Virus record (IMG/VR): IMGVR_UViG_3300027741_000024
Coordinates: 1-64,000 of that record
Direction: 5' to 3' (one strand)
From: a virus
Length of the DNA: 64,000 nucleotides
Shown here one piece after another: positions 53,080 to 60,979 of the stretch. Made by a program: the position numbers and the translations under genes. The notes under the pieces were generated by a model. That model ran no database searches, was not told the DNA's origin, and saw only the letters and a list, made by a program, of their open reading frames with translations. Within the stretch, counting starts at the first letter, position 1. Every line of letters begins with the position of its first letter.

Positions 53080-54553
53080 TTTAGTTCTCTATAAACAGAA
53101 TGAAGCCTTTATTCGTTTTGCATGTGAGAAAAGTCTTGCTCAAGAATTAGCAGACTACTTTACATTCTATGTTCCTGGTTATCAATTTATGCCAGCATAC
53201 AAAAACAGATTGTGGGATGGTAAAATAAGACTTGCAGACCTACGTACAAATACCGTGTATCATGGTCTTGTACCGTATATACAGAAGTTTTGCAAAGAGA
53301 GAGACTATAAACTAGAGATTGATACTACGGTGAGTATTACTGAGAACTTTTCTGTCACTGAGGCTAAGGAATTTATAGATCAACTTCAATTGGACACCAG
53401 CATTATAACAGAAGGTGTAAGAGAACATCAAGTAAAAGCATTCATTACTGCCGTAAGAAATAGAAGAATGCTTTTACTATCACCAACAGGTTCAGGTAAG
53501 TCTTTAATACAATACCTTATATTAAGGTACTTGCAGTCTAAGGAATACAAAAAAGGTTTATTGATTGTTCCTACTACATCATTGGTAGAACAAATGTATT
53601 CCGATTTTAAAACATATGGATACGATTCAGAAAATAATTGTCACCGTCAATACTCAGGTAAAGACAAAGTAACAGATAAGTTTTTAACAATTACCACGTG
53701 GCAATCAATCTATAAGAACCCACCAGAATACTTTGAACAGTTTGATTTTGTTTTAGGTGATGAAGCACATCAGTTTAAAGCGAAGTCATTAACAACTATC
53801 ATGACTGGTTTGACTAAGGCAAAATATAGAATTGGTTGTACAGGTACAGTAGACGGTACACAAACACATAAGTTGGTATTAGAAGGTTTGTTTGGTCCAT
53901 TATATCAATCTACTACCACTGCCGAACTGATTGAGAATAAACAGTTAGCAGATTTTAAAATCAAATGTTTAGTATTAAAATATCCAGAAGAAGTATGTAA
54001 ACTATCACGTGGTTGGGACTATCAAAGTGAGATAAACTACATAGTTGGTAGTAATGCACGAAATGAATTTATCCGAAACTTGGTACTATCATTAGAAGGT
54101 AACTCACTTGTATTATTTAATTTGGTAGAAAAACATGGAAAGATATTACACAAACTTATTAAAGAAAAAGCTGGTGATCGCCATGTTTTCTTTGTGTATG
54201 GTGGAACAGACGTTGAAGTCCGTGAACAAGTTCGTGAGATTACAGAAAAACAAAATGATGCAATCATTGTTGCCTCTTACGGCACTTTTAGTACCGGCAT
54301 TAATATACGGCATTTGCATAATGTCGTATTTGCTTCTCCAAGCAAATCAAGAGTAAGAAATTTACAGTCAATAGGTCGTGGTCTTAGAATAGGTGAGAAT
54401 AAAACTGAAGCAGTTCTGTATGATATAGCAGACGATTTTCGTATAGGCAAACATGTTAATTTTACCTTGCTTCATCTACAGGAACGTGTTAAGATATACG
54501 ATGAAGAAAAGTTCAAATATAAGTTTTACACTATAGAGGTCAAGAATGCATAA
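53072..54553 (+). CDS. uvsW: Recombination helicase UvsW
   Basis: This 493-residue protein (T4 UvsW 502) is an SF2 helicase. An N-terminal DNA-binding part (FYVPGYQFMPAYKNRLWDGK) is followed by REHQVKAFITAVRNRRMLLL and Walker A SPTGSGKS with Lys143. The DEAH box is at 230-233, motif III-like GCTGTVDG follows, and motif VI is QSIGRGLRIG. It unwinds R-loops and branch-migrates recombination intermediates, switching T4 from origin-dependent to recombination-dependent replication. It overlaps the next gene by 8 bases. Confidence 0.96.
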   Translation: MNDLVLYKQNEAFIRFACEKSLAQELADYFTFYVPGYQFMPAYKNRLWDGKIRLADLRTNTVYHGLVPYIQKFCKERDYKLEIDTTVSITENFSVTEAKEFIDQLQLDTSIITEGVREHQVKAFITAVRNRRMLLLSPTGSGKSLIQYLILRYLQSKEYKKGLLIVPTTSLVEQMYSDFKTYGYDSENNCHRQYSGKDKVTDKFLTITTWQSIYKNPPEYFEQFDFVLGDEAHQFKAKSLTTIMTGLTKAKYRIGCTGTVDGTQTHKLVLEGLFGPLYQSTTTAELIENKQLADFKIKCLVLKYPEEVCKLSRGWDYQSEINYIVGSNARNEFIRNLVLSLEGNSLVLFNLVEKHGKILHKLIKEKAGDRHVFFVYGGTDVEVREQVREITEKQNDAIIVASYGTFSTGINIRHLHNVVFASPSKSRVRNLQSIGRGLRIGENKTEAVLYDIADDFRIGKHVNFTLLHLQERVKIYDEEKFKYKFYTIEVKNA

Positions 54554-54965
54554 CGTAAAAATTATAAGAATGCAAACTGGCGAAGATATTATGGCATCTA
54601 TGATAGGTGAAGAACAAGAAGAAACAGTTCTTCTGGAAGACCCAATGAGATTGATCTATCGCCGTATGCCTACAGGGCAAACTGTAATGATGATGATGCC
54701 GTGGTTACCAGTAGAATTAATTAAAGATAATAATGCTTTAATATATAATTCGGACATCATTACTATTATTGATCCAAAAGAATCTATGATAGAATATTAT
54801 GAAAATCTTGTAATCAAAACCATGCTTGAGATGGAAAAGTCTGAAGATATGATTGCAGGACTTTTGAAAGATCAATCAGGTGAAGGTGAAGGTGATGTTG
54901 AAGAATATAGTATGGAAGATTTAATTCAATTTGTAGAAGAAGTGAAGAACAGGACACTACACTAA
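54546..54965 (+). CDS. Sm-like conserved hypothetical protein
   Basis: This 139-residue protein begins MHNVKIIRMQTGEDIMASMI, then ETVLLEDPMRLIYRRMPTGQ, TVMMMMPWLPVELIKDNNAL and IYNSDIITIIDPKESMIEYY. The beta pattern resembles the small Sm/LSm barrel found in many T4-like phages of aquatic bacteria, downstream of uvsW. The tail is acidic (SGEGEGDVEEYSMEDLIQFV). A role in RNA binding is suggested by the fold guess only. It closes the uvsY-uvsW unit before the sugar cassette. Confidence 0.6.
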   Translation: MHNVKIIRMQTGEDIMASMIGEEQEETVLLEDPMRLIYRRMPTGQTVMMMMPWLPVELIKDNNALIYNSDIITIIDPKESMIEYYENLVIKTMLEMEKSEDMIAGLLKDQSGEGEGDVEEYSMEDLIQFVEEVKNRTLH

Positions 54966-54983
54966 TTTGAGGACTATTTTGTC

Positions 54984-55775
54984 ATGAATTTATTTTTGTA
55001 TCAAGCATATTATGATGTTGAACAGATGAAACATTTGGATCCAATTTGTGTTCCATATGATAATCTTGCAAATCTTAATCCAACACTTCGTGAGTATCCT
55101 TTTATAAAAAATTTGTACGAGAAACATTCCAAAAATCAAGACGATTATTGGGGTTTGTTGTCGTGGAGATGGTACGATAAAACTAAACTTGAAATGAAAG
55201 AGTTTAGAGATTGGATATTAGACAATCCTGGTTATGATGTATATCACCTTGACCCATTTTTAGATGTGTCTGCCACTCACTTAAATTTATGGACTCAAGG
55301 TGACATATGGGTTCCTGGTATGATTGATTTCTGTGATAGATTATTTCCAAGACTAGGCATAGATGCTAATGTAAGAAATTTTGTTTATCACCCACAAGAT
55401 TTTGCTACATGCAATTATCATGTAGGTAATAATAAATTTTGGAAGAGTTTTATTGCGTTTGTCGATGAATGTTTAAACATCATTGAAACGGATACCGAAA
55501 TGAAGTATTATATGTATGATAAAAAAATACCTTATAACGGCGCAATGTTACCTGGTTTTATCTTTGTTATAGAAAGATTGTTTTCTATACACACAATGTT
55601 TAATCGAAACATAAAAATTAAGAAGTACCCAATTGAATCTCCTAACTATGAGCGATTATTTGGTAGTTCCCATAAATTTTATGTTGACTTATATAATCAA
55701 AAAATGATAGAATATGAAAAGCATTTAAAAATTGAAATTGGAGATAGTGATGTTAAGAGATTTAAATTGGGATGA
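54984..55775 (+). CDS. Hypothetical protein of the sugar cassette, possibly glycosyltransferase-related
   Basis: This 263-residue protein has NLFLYQAYYDVEQMKHLDPI, DYWGLLSWRWYDKTKLEMKE and an HLDPFLDVSATHLNLWTQGD motif. Further on come NFVYHPQDFATCNYHVGNNK and GAMLPGFIFVIERLFSIHTM. The late CNYHVGNNKFWKSF...ERLFS arrangement recalls the C-terminal half of DUF4422-like capsule glycosyltransferases, but no DxD site can be assigned with certainty. It stands first in a cassette with an oxygenase, a sugar dehydratase and a C-methyltransferase. The 26-base overlap with the next gene indicates joint expression. Function uncertain. Confidence 0.55.
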   Translation: MNLFLYQAYYDVEQMKHLDPICVPYDNLANLNPTLREYPFIKNLYEKHSKNQDDYWGLLSWRWYDKTKLEMKEFRDWILDNPGYDVYHLDPFLDVSATHLNLWTQGDIWVPGMIDFCDRLFPRLGIDANVRNFVYHPQDFATCNYHVGNNKFWKSFIAFVDECLNIIETDTEMKYYMYDKKIPYNGAMLPGFIFVIERLFSIHTMFNRNIKIKKYPIESPNYERLFGSSHKFYVDLYNQKMIEYEKHLKIEIGDSDVKRFKLG

Positions 55776-56541
55776 GATTGTAGATAGATTTACATCGTCC
55801 GAGCCATTCAATCATGTTGTAATCGACAACTTCTTTATTCCAGAAGTAGCCGATAAAATTTCTGAAGAGTTTCCAGATTTTAATGATGGTGAATTGAATG
55901 ATCATAATAGTCCATTAGAAATTAAAAAAACTATGAATCGTTGGGATAAATTTCCAGCGACAACCTATCGAGCATTTTCTCTTTTTGGTAGAGAAAGTTT
56001 CTTACAGAACATGAGATATTTGGTGAACAGAGAAGATTTAGTTTTTGATTCTGGCCTTAATGGTGGCGGATGGCACATGCATGGGCGTGGTGGTAACAAT
56101 AACATCCACCTTGACTATAATGTGCATCCTAAATTAAATCTACAAAGAAAACTTAATATAATTGTTTACATGACTCAAGATTGGCAGCCATCATGGAATG
56201 GTGGTCTTGAATTCTGGTCACATGATGATAAGACAAAACAACCCAAAGAACTTGTAAAAGTTATTGAAAATAAATTTAATCGTGCTATAATATTTGATAC
56301 TACTCAGAATTCTTGGCATGGCCTTCCGAATACTATACTTTGCCCAGAAGGTATCTATCGCAAATCTATCGCTGCTTATTTTCTTTGTGCTGCTCCTGCA
56401 ATAACAGAAGATCGTGGTCGTGCGTTATTTGCTCCAAGAGAAGAACAAAAAAATGATAAGTTGATTACGGAACTTATTCAAAAACGAGCATCGGTAACAC
56501 AGTCTGCTTCCGTATATAATACAAAATATTCTCAAAAATAA
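55750..56541 (+). CDS. 2-oxoglutarate/Fe(II) dioxygenase, prolyl-hydroxylase type
   Basis: This 263-residue protein is counted from the ATG at 55750, which has TTGGAG upstream; the TTG at 55732 is not needed. It begins with a typical start (EPFNHVVIDNFFIPEVADKI, SEEFPDF). The facial triad is visible: HxD at His120-Asp122 (NNIHLDYNVHPKLN), distal His190 (SWHGLP) and Arg204 for 2-oxoglutarate (YRKSIAAYF). The enzyme would hydroxylate a protein, sugar or small molecule; in this cassette a sugar-linked substrate is possible. Such oxygenases are common in T4-like cyanophages. Confidence 0.85.
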   Translation: MLRDLNWDEIVDRFTSSEPFNHVVIDNFFIPEVADKISEEFPDFNDGELNDHNSPLEIKKTMNRWDKFPATTYRAFSLFGRESFLQNMRYLVNREDLVFDSGLNGGGWHMHGRGGNNNIHLDYNVHPKLNLQRKLNIIVYMTQDWQPSWNGGLEFWSHDDKTKQPKELVKVIENKFNRAIIFDTTQNSWHGLPNTILCPEGIYRKSIAAYFLCAAPAITEDRGRALFAPREEQKNDKLITELIQKRASVTQSASVYNTKYSQK

Positions 56542-56555
56542 TTGAAAGGTATATA

Positions 56556-57605
56556 ATGTCTAAACGTGTTCTTATTACAGGTGGTGCTGGTTTTATCGGA
56601 CATCACATTATTGATTTGTTTTTGAAAAAAACAGACTGGACAATTGTGTCGTTGGATAGGTTAGATTATTCTGGTAATCTAAATCGTTTAAATGATGTTG
56701 TGGGTAAATACCCACCAGAAGTTCGTAAAAGAGTTAAAATTGTATGGCACGATTTGAAATCTGAAATACAAGACTTAACACAAAATCTTATTGGTGATGT
56801 AGATATTATTTTACATCTTGCCGCATCTTCACATGTTGATCGTTCTATTACATATCCTATGGAATTCTTAATGGATAACACTGTGGGTACAGTGAACGTT
56901 CTTAACTTTGCCCGTAAATTAAAAAATCTTGAACGTCTAATTTATTTCTCAACAGATGAGATTTTTGGTATTGCTCCAAATGATGTGGCGTATTCAGAAC
57001 GTGATCGTTATAATTCAACAAACCCATACTCTGCATCTAAAGCAGCGGCTGAAGAATTCTGTGTAGCATATGAAAATACTTATAAACTTCCTATTTTCAT
57101 TACACATACAATGAACGTATTTGGTGAGCGTCAACACCCAGAAAAGTTTATTCCAATGAGCATTCGTAAAGTTCGTGATGGTCAAACTATTTACATTCAT
57201 TCAGACCCATCAAAGACTGTTCCTGGTTCACGGTTTTACATTCATGCTAAAGACGTTGCAGAAGCAATGTATTTCTTATTACATCTAAATGAAGATCAGA
57301 AAAAAATAATTTATACACCAGACTATGGTGGTGCTAAGTGTCCCAAGTTCAATGTTGTTGGTAAAGAAGAAACTGATAATCTTAGACTTGTTACAGCAAT
57401 TGCGACGGCGCAGAATAAAGAATTGAAATATGAAATGGTAGACTTCCATACATCACGTCCTGGACACGACCTTCGTTATGCTTTATCTGGAGACTTCATG
57501 CGTCAGTTGGGATGGGAACCGAAATATTCATTCGATGACCGTATTAAAGAAGTTGTTGAGTGGTCAATCGCTAATCCAGAATGGATTGAACTGAGTGGAG
57601 AATAA
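56556..57605 (+). CDS. NAD-dependent sugar-nucleotide epimerase/4,6-dehydratase (extended SDR)
   Basis: This 349-residue protein has a Rossmann start with GGAGFIGHH at 9-17, then SLDRLDYSGNLNRLND as in dTDP-glucose 4,6-dehydratase (RmlB). HLAASSHVDRSI, FSTDEIFG with Asp134 and Glu135, and catalytic YSASK (Tyr158, Lys162) follow. The DE pair after Thr133 favours dehydratase over simple epimerase. The product would be a 4-keto-6-deoxy sugar nucleotide, a substrate for the C-methyltransferase encoded next. The substrate base and sugar are not known. Confidence 0.85.
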   Translation: MSKRVLITGGAGFIGHHIIDLFLKKTDWTIVSLDRLDYSGNLNRLNDVVGKYPPEVRKRVKIVWHDLKSEIQDLTQNLIGDVDIILHLAASSHVDRSITYPMEFLMDNTVGTVNVLNFARKLKNLERLIYFSTDEIFGIAPNDVAYSERDRYNSTNPYSASKAAAEEFCVAYENTYKLPIFITHTMNVFGERQHPEKFIPMSIRKVRDGQTIYIHSDPSKTVPGSRFYIHAKDVAEAMYFLLHLNEDQKKIIYTPDYGGAKCPKFNVVGKEETDNLRLVTAIATAQNKELKYEMVDFHTSRPGHDLRYALSGDFMRQLGWEPKYSFDDRIKEVVEWSIANPEWIELSGE

Positions 57606-57606
57606 T

Positions 57607-58815
57607 ATGAATGACCAAATGAAACCTGTCAATCAGTGTATAGCCTGTGGTTCGAGTAATTTAAAATTCACTCTTAACTTGGGTGAACAACCATTAGCAA
57701 ATTCTTTTAAGCCGACTAATGAAGTGCAGGATGAATATCCTTTGGCAATTAATCGATGTGAGGATTGCGACCATTTACAATTAACTCATATAGTTAATCC
57801 AGAACTCATCTATAAGAATTATGCTTACGTGAGTGGTACAACTAAAACTTATGTAGAATATATGTCATGGTTTGCTGATTGGACCAGAGAATATACAAAT
57901 TGTTGGCAAGGAGATGTTCTTGATATTGGCTGTAATGATGGAACACAGTTGGATGCATTTGCAAACTTGGGGTTGAATACATTTGGTGTTGATCCTGCCG
58001 AGAATCTATTTGAAACAAGTTCTAAAAAAGGCCATAATGTTGTTTGTGGATTTTGGGATGAGAAAAGTGTTACAGAATTGAAAGACACTAAATTTGATAT
58101 TGTAGTCTCACAAAACGCATTTGCACATATTCCCGATCCACATAAATATTTACAACTCCTTCATCCTCTAATGAAAGAAGGAGGATTATTCTTTATTCAA
58201 ACCAGTCAAGCGGATATGGTATTGAACGGTGAGTTTGATACCATATATCATGAACACATTAGTTTTTATAATATTCAATCAATGAAAAGATTGGCTGAAC
58301 GTTCTGGTTGGAACTTAGTGGATGTTATCAAAACACCTATTCATGGTACCAGTTATGTATTCGTGTTGAGTCCATATCGCAAACGTCCAGAAAACATTGT
58401 TAATCTAGTTGCAATGGAATCAAAACTACAGAGTTCGGCAACATATGATAAGTGGGCTGATGGTGTAACAAAAATTAAAGATGAATTTATAACTGTATGT
58501 GATGAATTTAAATCAAAAGGTTATAAACTAGTTGGCTATGGTGCTGCCGCTAAAGGTATGACTTTATTGAACTATGTGAAAGTAGAATTGGATTTTATTA
58601 TTGACGATAATCCACTGAAACAAAATCAATATACGCCTGGTTTAAATATTCCAATTACTCCTATTTCTAAACTTGATGAAATACAAGAACCAATTTGTTT
58701 TGTTCCATTGGCTTGGAATTTCTTCAATGAGATTGTAAAAAGAATTAAAGACCGTAGAGTTGATAGTCGAGATAGGTACATTACATATTTTCCAAAAGTT
58801 GAGGCTAAAGAATAA
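57607..58815 (+). CDS. Sugar C-methyltransferase with N-terminal zinc site
   Basis: This protein of 402 residues is counted from the ATG at 57607, 6 bases after GGAG; the GTG at 57595 lies inside the previous gene. Cys11, 14, 51 and 54 form the N-terminal zinc-binding domain. A class I SAM motif VLDIGCNDGTQLD lies at 104-116. IYHEHISFYN carries the catalytic Tyr/His seen in TylC3/TcaB9-type NDP-sugar C-methyltransferases. The C-terminal VGYGAAAKGMTLLNY domain completes the family layout. It would add a methyl branch to a 4-keto deoxysugar made by the upstream dehydratase. Confidence 0.85.
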   Translation: MNDQMKPVNQCIACGSSNLKFTLNLGEQPLANSFKPTNEVQDEYPLAINRCEDCDHLQLTHIVNPELIYKNYAYVSGTTKTYVEYMSWFADWTREYTNCWQGDVLDIGCNDGTQLDAFANLGLNTFGVDPAENLFETSSKKGHNVVCGFWDEKSVTELKDTKFDIVVSQNAFAHIPDPHKYLQLLHPLMKEGGLFFIQTSQADMVLNGEFDTIYHEHISFYNIQSMKRLAERSGWNLVDVIKTPIHGTSYVFVLSPYRKRPENIVNLVAMESKLQSSATYDKWADGVTKIKDEFITVCDEFKSKGYKLVGYGAAAKGMTLLNYVKVELDFIIDDNPLKQNQYTPGLNIPITPISKLDEIQEPICFVPLAWNFFNEIVKRIKDRRVDSRDRYITYFPKVEAKE

Positions 58816-58816
58816 A

Positions 58817-59356
58817 ATGGCAACCAATAACCACTACGTTAATAATGCCGATTTTCTTGCTGCGTTAATTAAATATAAAAGTGATTGTGTAGAAGCAGAG
58901 AAGAATGATAAACCTGAACCAAAAGTACCAAATTATATTGGTGAATGTTTTCTAAAAATTGCTGAACATCTATCCCGCAAACCAAACTTTATCTCATATA
59001 CTTATCGTGATGAGATGATTTCTGATGGTGTAGAGAATTGCATCATGTATTTTCGTAATTTTGATCCAGACAAATCAAAGAACCCATTTGCATACTTTAC
59101 TCAGATAATTTACTACGCTTTCCTTCGTAGAATTATGAAAGAAAAGAAACAATTATATGTAAAGTATAAAGCTACTCAACAGTTTGGGTTACTTGATGAA
59201 GGTGAGATGTTTGAAGATGAAAATGGTAACATGAAACAGTTTGAACTGTATGACAATATTTCCGAATTCATCTTTAATTTTGAAGAGAATAAGAAAAAGA
59301 AAAAGGCAAAGAAGTCGGAAGGGCTTGAATCTTTCTTACAAGATGATGTAGAATAG
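58817..59356 (+). CDS. 55: Late transcription sigma factor gp55
   Basis: This protein of 179 residues is counted from the ATG at 58817 (T4 gp55 has 185). Conserved blocks are NNADFLAALIKYKSDCVEAE, VPNYIGECFLKIAEHLSRKP, NFISYTYRDEMISDGVENCI, MYFRNFDPDKSKNPFAYFTQ and IIYYAFLRRIMKEKKQLYVK. It replaces sigma70 on host RNA polymerase and recognises the late box TATAAATA, of which several copies lie in this window. The C-terminus (SEGLESFLQDDVE) ends like the clamp-binding tail of T4 gp55. gp33 and gp45 are not in view. Confidence 0.95.
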   Translation: MATNNHYVNNADFLAALIKYKSDCVEAEKNDKPEPKVPNYIGECFLKIAEHLSRKPNFISYTYRDEMISDGVENCIMYFRNFDPDKSKNPFAYFTQIIYYAFLRRIMKEKKQLYVKYKATQQFGLLDEGEMFEDENGNMKQFELYDNISEFIFNFEENKKKKKAKKSEGLESFLQDDVE

Positions 59357-59379
59357 TAATTTTTGAGATTAATATTATT

Positions 59380-59907
59380 ATGAAATTAGAATTTTGTGCA
59401 GTTTGTGGAATTACTACAGACCTTCAACAGCATCATATTGAACCTGTAATACTTACAGGTATTAGTAGGAAAAAAATAAAGAGGTATGATGGTAATAAGC
59501 CATTAAAAGAATGTGACTCGATGGAAGTTTTTGCTTTTCTATTCGATCAAGGAATAATTTCTGATGATGGTGAATTAACCGTCTGCTCTTTTCACCATAA
59601 TATACTTCATGGTATTGTCAAGTTTCAAAAAGCAAAATTAGGAACTTTAATTAAAGAAGGCCAATTACGAGCAAAGGAGAATGGTGTTACGATAGGACGA
59701 CCTACTAAACTTAATTTTGATATTTATGAGAGAATTGAAACTATGAGAGATGACGGTATGGGTATCAAAGCCATTGCAAGAAAATTACGAATTGGTGTTG
59801 GAACTGTTTATTCTGCAATTGATAAAATAGAAAAAGGTATTATTCAAGATTTACAAAGAAAAAAATTAATAGAAGAAAACCCAGCAACATTTGTTGATTT
59901 AATTTAA
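59380..59907 (+). CDS. HNH endonuclease-like protein with a resolvase-type HTH domain
   Basis: This 175-residue protein has two parts. Residues 1-80 carry a zinc-type HNH pattern: C6-A-V-C9, H18-H19 (LQQHHIEP), C69-S-F-H72-H73-N74 and H77. Residues 102-150 read NGVTIGRPTKLNFDIYERIE then GIKAIARKLRIGVGTVYSAI, the Hin/resolvase-type helix-turn-helix with its GRP lead. The catalytic serine domain of resolvases is absent. It stands between 55 and 47, where T4-like genomes often carry mobile endonuclease genes. It could be a homing endonuclease or a regulator; nuclease activity is not proven. Confidence 0.75.
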   Translation: MKLEFCAVCGITTDLQQHHIEPVILTGISRKKIKRYDGNKPLKECDSMEVFAFLFDQGIISDDGELTVCSFHHNILHGIVKFQKAKLGTLIKEGQLRAKENGVTIGRPTKLNFDIYERIETMRDDGMGIKAIARKLRIGVGTVYSAIDKIEKGIIQDLQRKKLIEENPATFVDLI

Positions 59908-59908
59908 T

Positions 59909-60979
59909 ATGAAAATATGCATACTTGGCGATACTCATTTCGGAATGAGAGGTGACTCTTTAGATTTCCATAAATACGTGGAGAAGTTCTATACGAACGT
60001 ATTTTTCCCTTATCTAAAGGATCACAATGTTACTACCGTTGTACAACTTGGTGATCTTTTCGACCGTAGGAAGTTTATTAACTTCAACTCACTGTATCTG
60101 TGCCGTAAATATTTCTTCGAGAAATTACAAGAATATGGTATACAGTTCATTACACTGTTGGGAAACCATGATGTCGCATTCAAAAACACCTTACAGGTTA
60201 ACTCATCACAATTACTTCTAAACGAGTATGATAACGTTACTGTATGTGATTCTTTTACTACATTTAACTTTGACGGGATTGATGTTGATATCATACCTTG
60301 GATATGTGATGATAATGAAGTTGAAATCCTTGACAAGATAAAACAAAGTAAATCAGAAATCTGTTTTGGTCATTTTGAAATTGATGGATTTAAAATGGAT
60401 GCAGTAAATGTGCATGAAGGTGGACTTAAAAAAGATAAACTATCAAAATACGATATCGTTTTAAGTGGACATTTTCATCACAAGTCAAATGATGGTCACA
60501 TCTTCTACGTTGGTACACCAAATGAAATGACTTGGATTGATTATAATGATCCAAGAGGATTTCATATCTTTGATACTGACACACGTGAAATGGAATTTAT
60601 CAAGAATCCATATCGCATGTTCTTCAAAATAAATTATGATGATTCATTAGAAAACATGGCACAACAATACCGAACATTTGACTACTCTGTGTATGAAGGT
60701 GCATATGTCAAAGTTGTGGTAGTAAACAAAAATAATCCATTTATATTTGATATGGTAATTGATAATCTATACAAAGTAGGTGCTGCTGACATTTCCATCG
60801 TTGAAGATTTTACTGATTTGACTATTGATTCTGACCAAGACTTGATTAACCAAGCGGAAGATACGATGACAATTCTTTCCAAATACATTGATAACTTGAC
60901 ATTGAATGTAGAAAGTGATAAACTTAAAGGTCTTATGCGTGAACTTTATGTTGAAGCACTTAATACCGAAACTGAATGA
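59909..60979 (+). CDS. 47: Recombination nuclease subunit gp47 (Mre11/SbcD-like)
   Basis: This 356-residue protein (T4 339) is a metallophosphoesterase. It shows CILGDTHFGMRGDSLDFHKY with Asp8 and His10, VVQLGDLFDRRKFINF, LLGNHDVAFKN and later VLSGHFHHKS, the Mre11 family metal motifs. With gp46 it resects double-strand ends for recombination-dependent replication and degrades host DNA. It overlaps gene 46 by 4 bases (ATGA). Confidence 0.96.
   Translation: MKICILGDTHFGMRGDSLDFHKYVEKFYTNVFFPYLKDHNVTTVVQLGDLFDRRKFINFNSLYLCRKYFFEKLQEYGIQFITLLGNHDVAFKNTLQVNSSQLLLNEYDNVTVCDSFTTFNFDGIDVDIIPWICDDNEVEILDKIKQSKSEICFGHFEIDGFKMDAVNVHEGGLKKDKLSKYDIVLSGHFHHKSNDGHIFYVGTPNEMTWIDYNDPRGFHIFDTDTREMEFIKNPYRMFFKINYDDSLENMAQQYRTFDYSVYEGAYVKVVVVNKNNPFIFDMVIDNLYKVGAADISIVEDFTDLTIDSDQDLINQAEDTMTILSKYIDNLTLNVESDKLKGLMRELYVEALNTETE

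Noticed and set aside
57595-57606. GTG at 57595 as start of the C-methyltransferase
   Set aside because: The ATG at 57607 has GGAG at a proper distance and the family start fits; the GTG lies inside the preceding gene.
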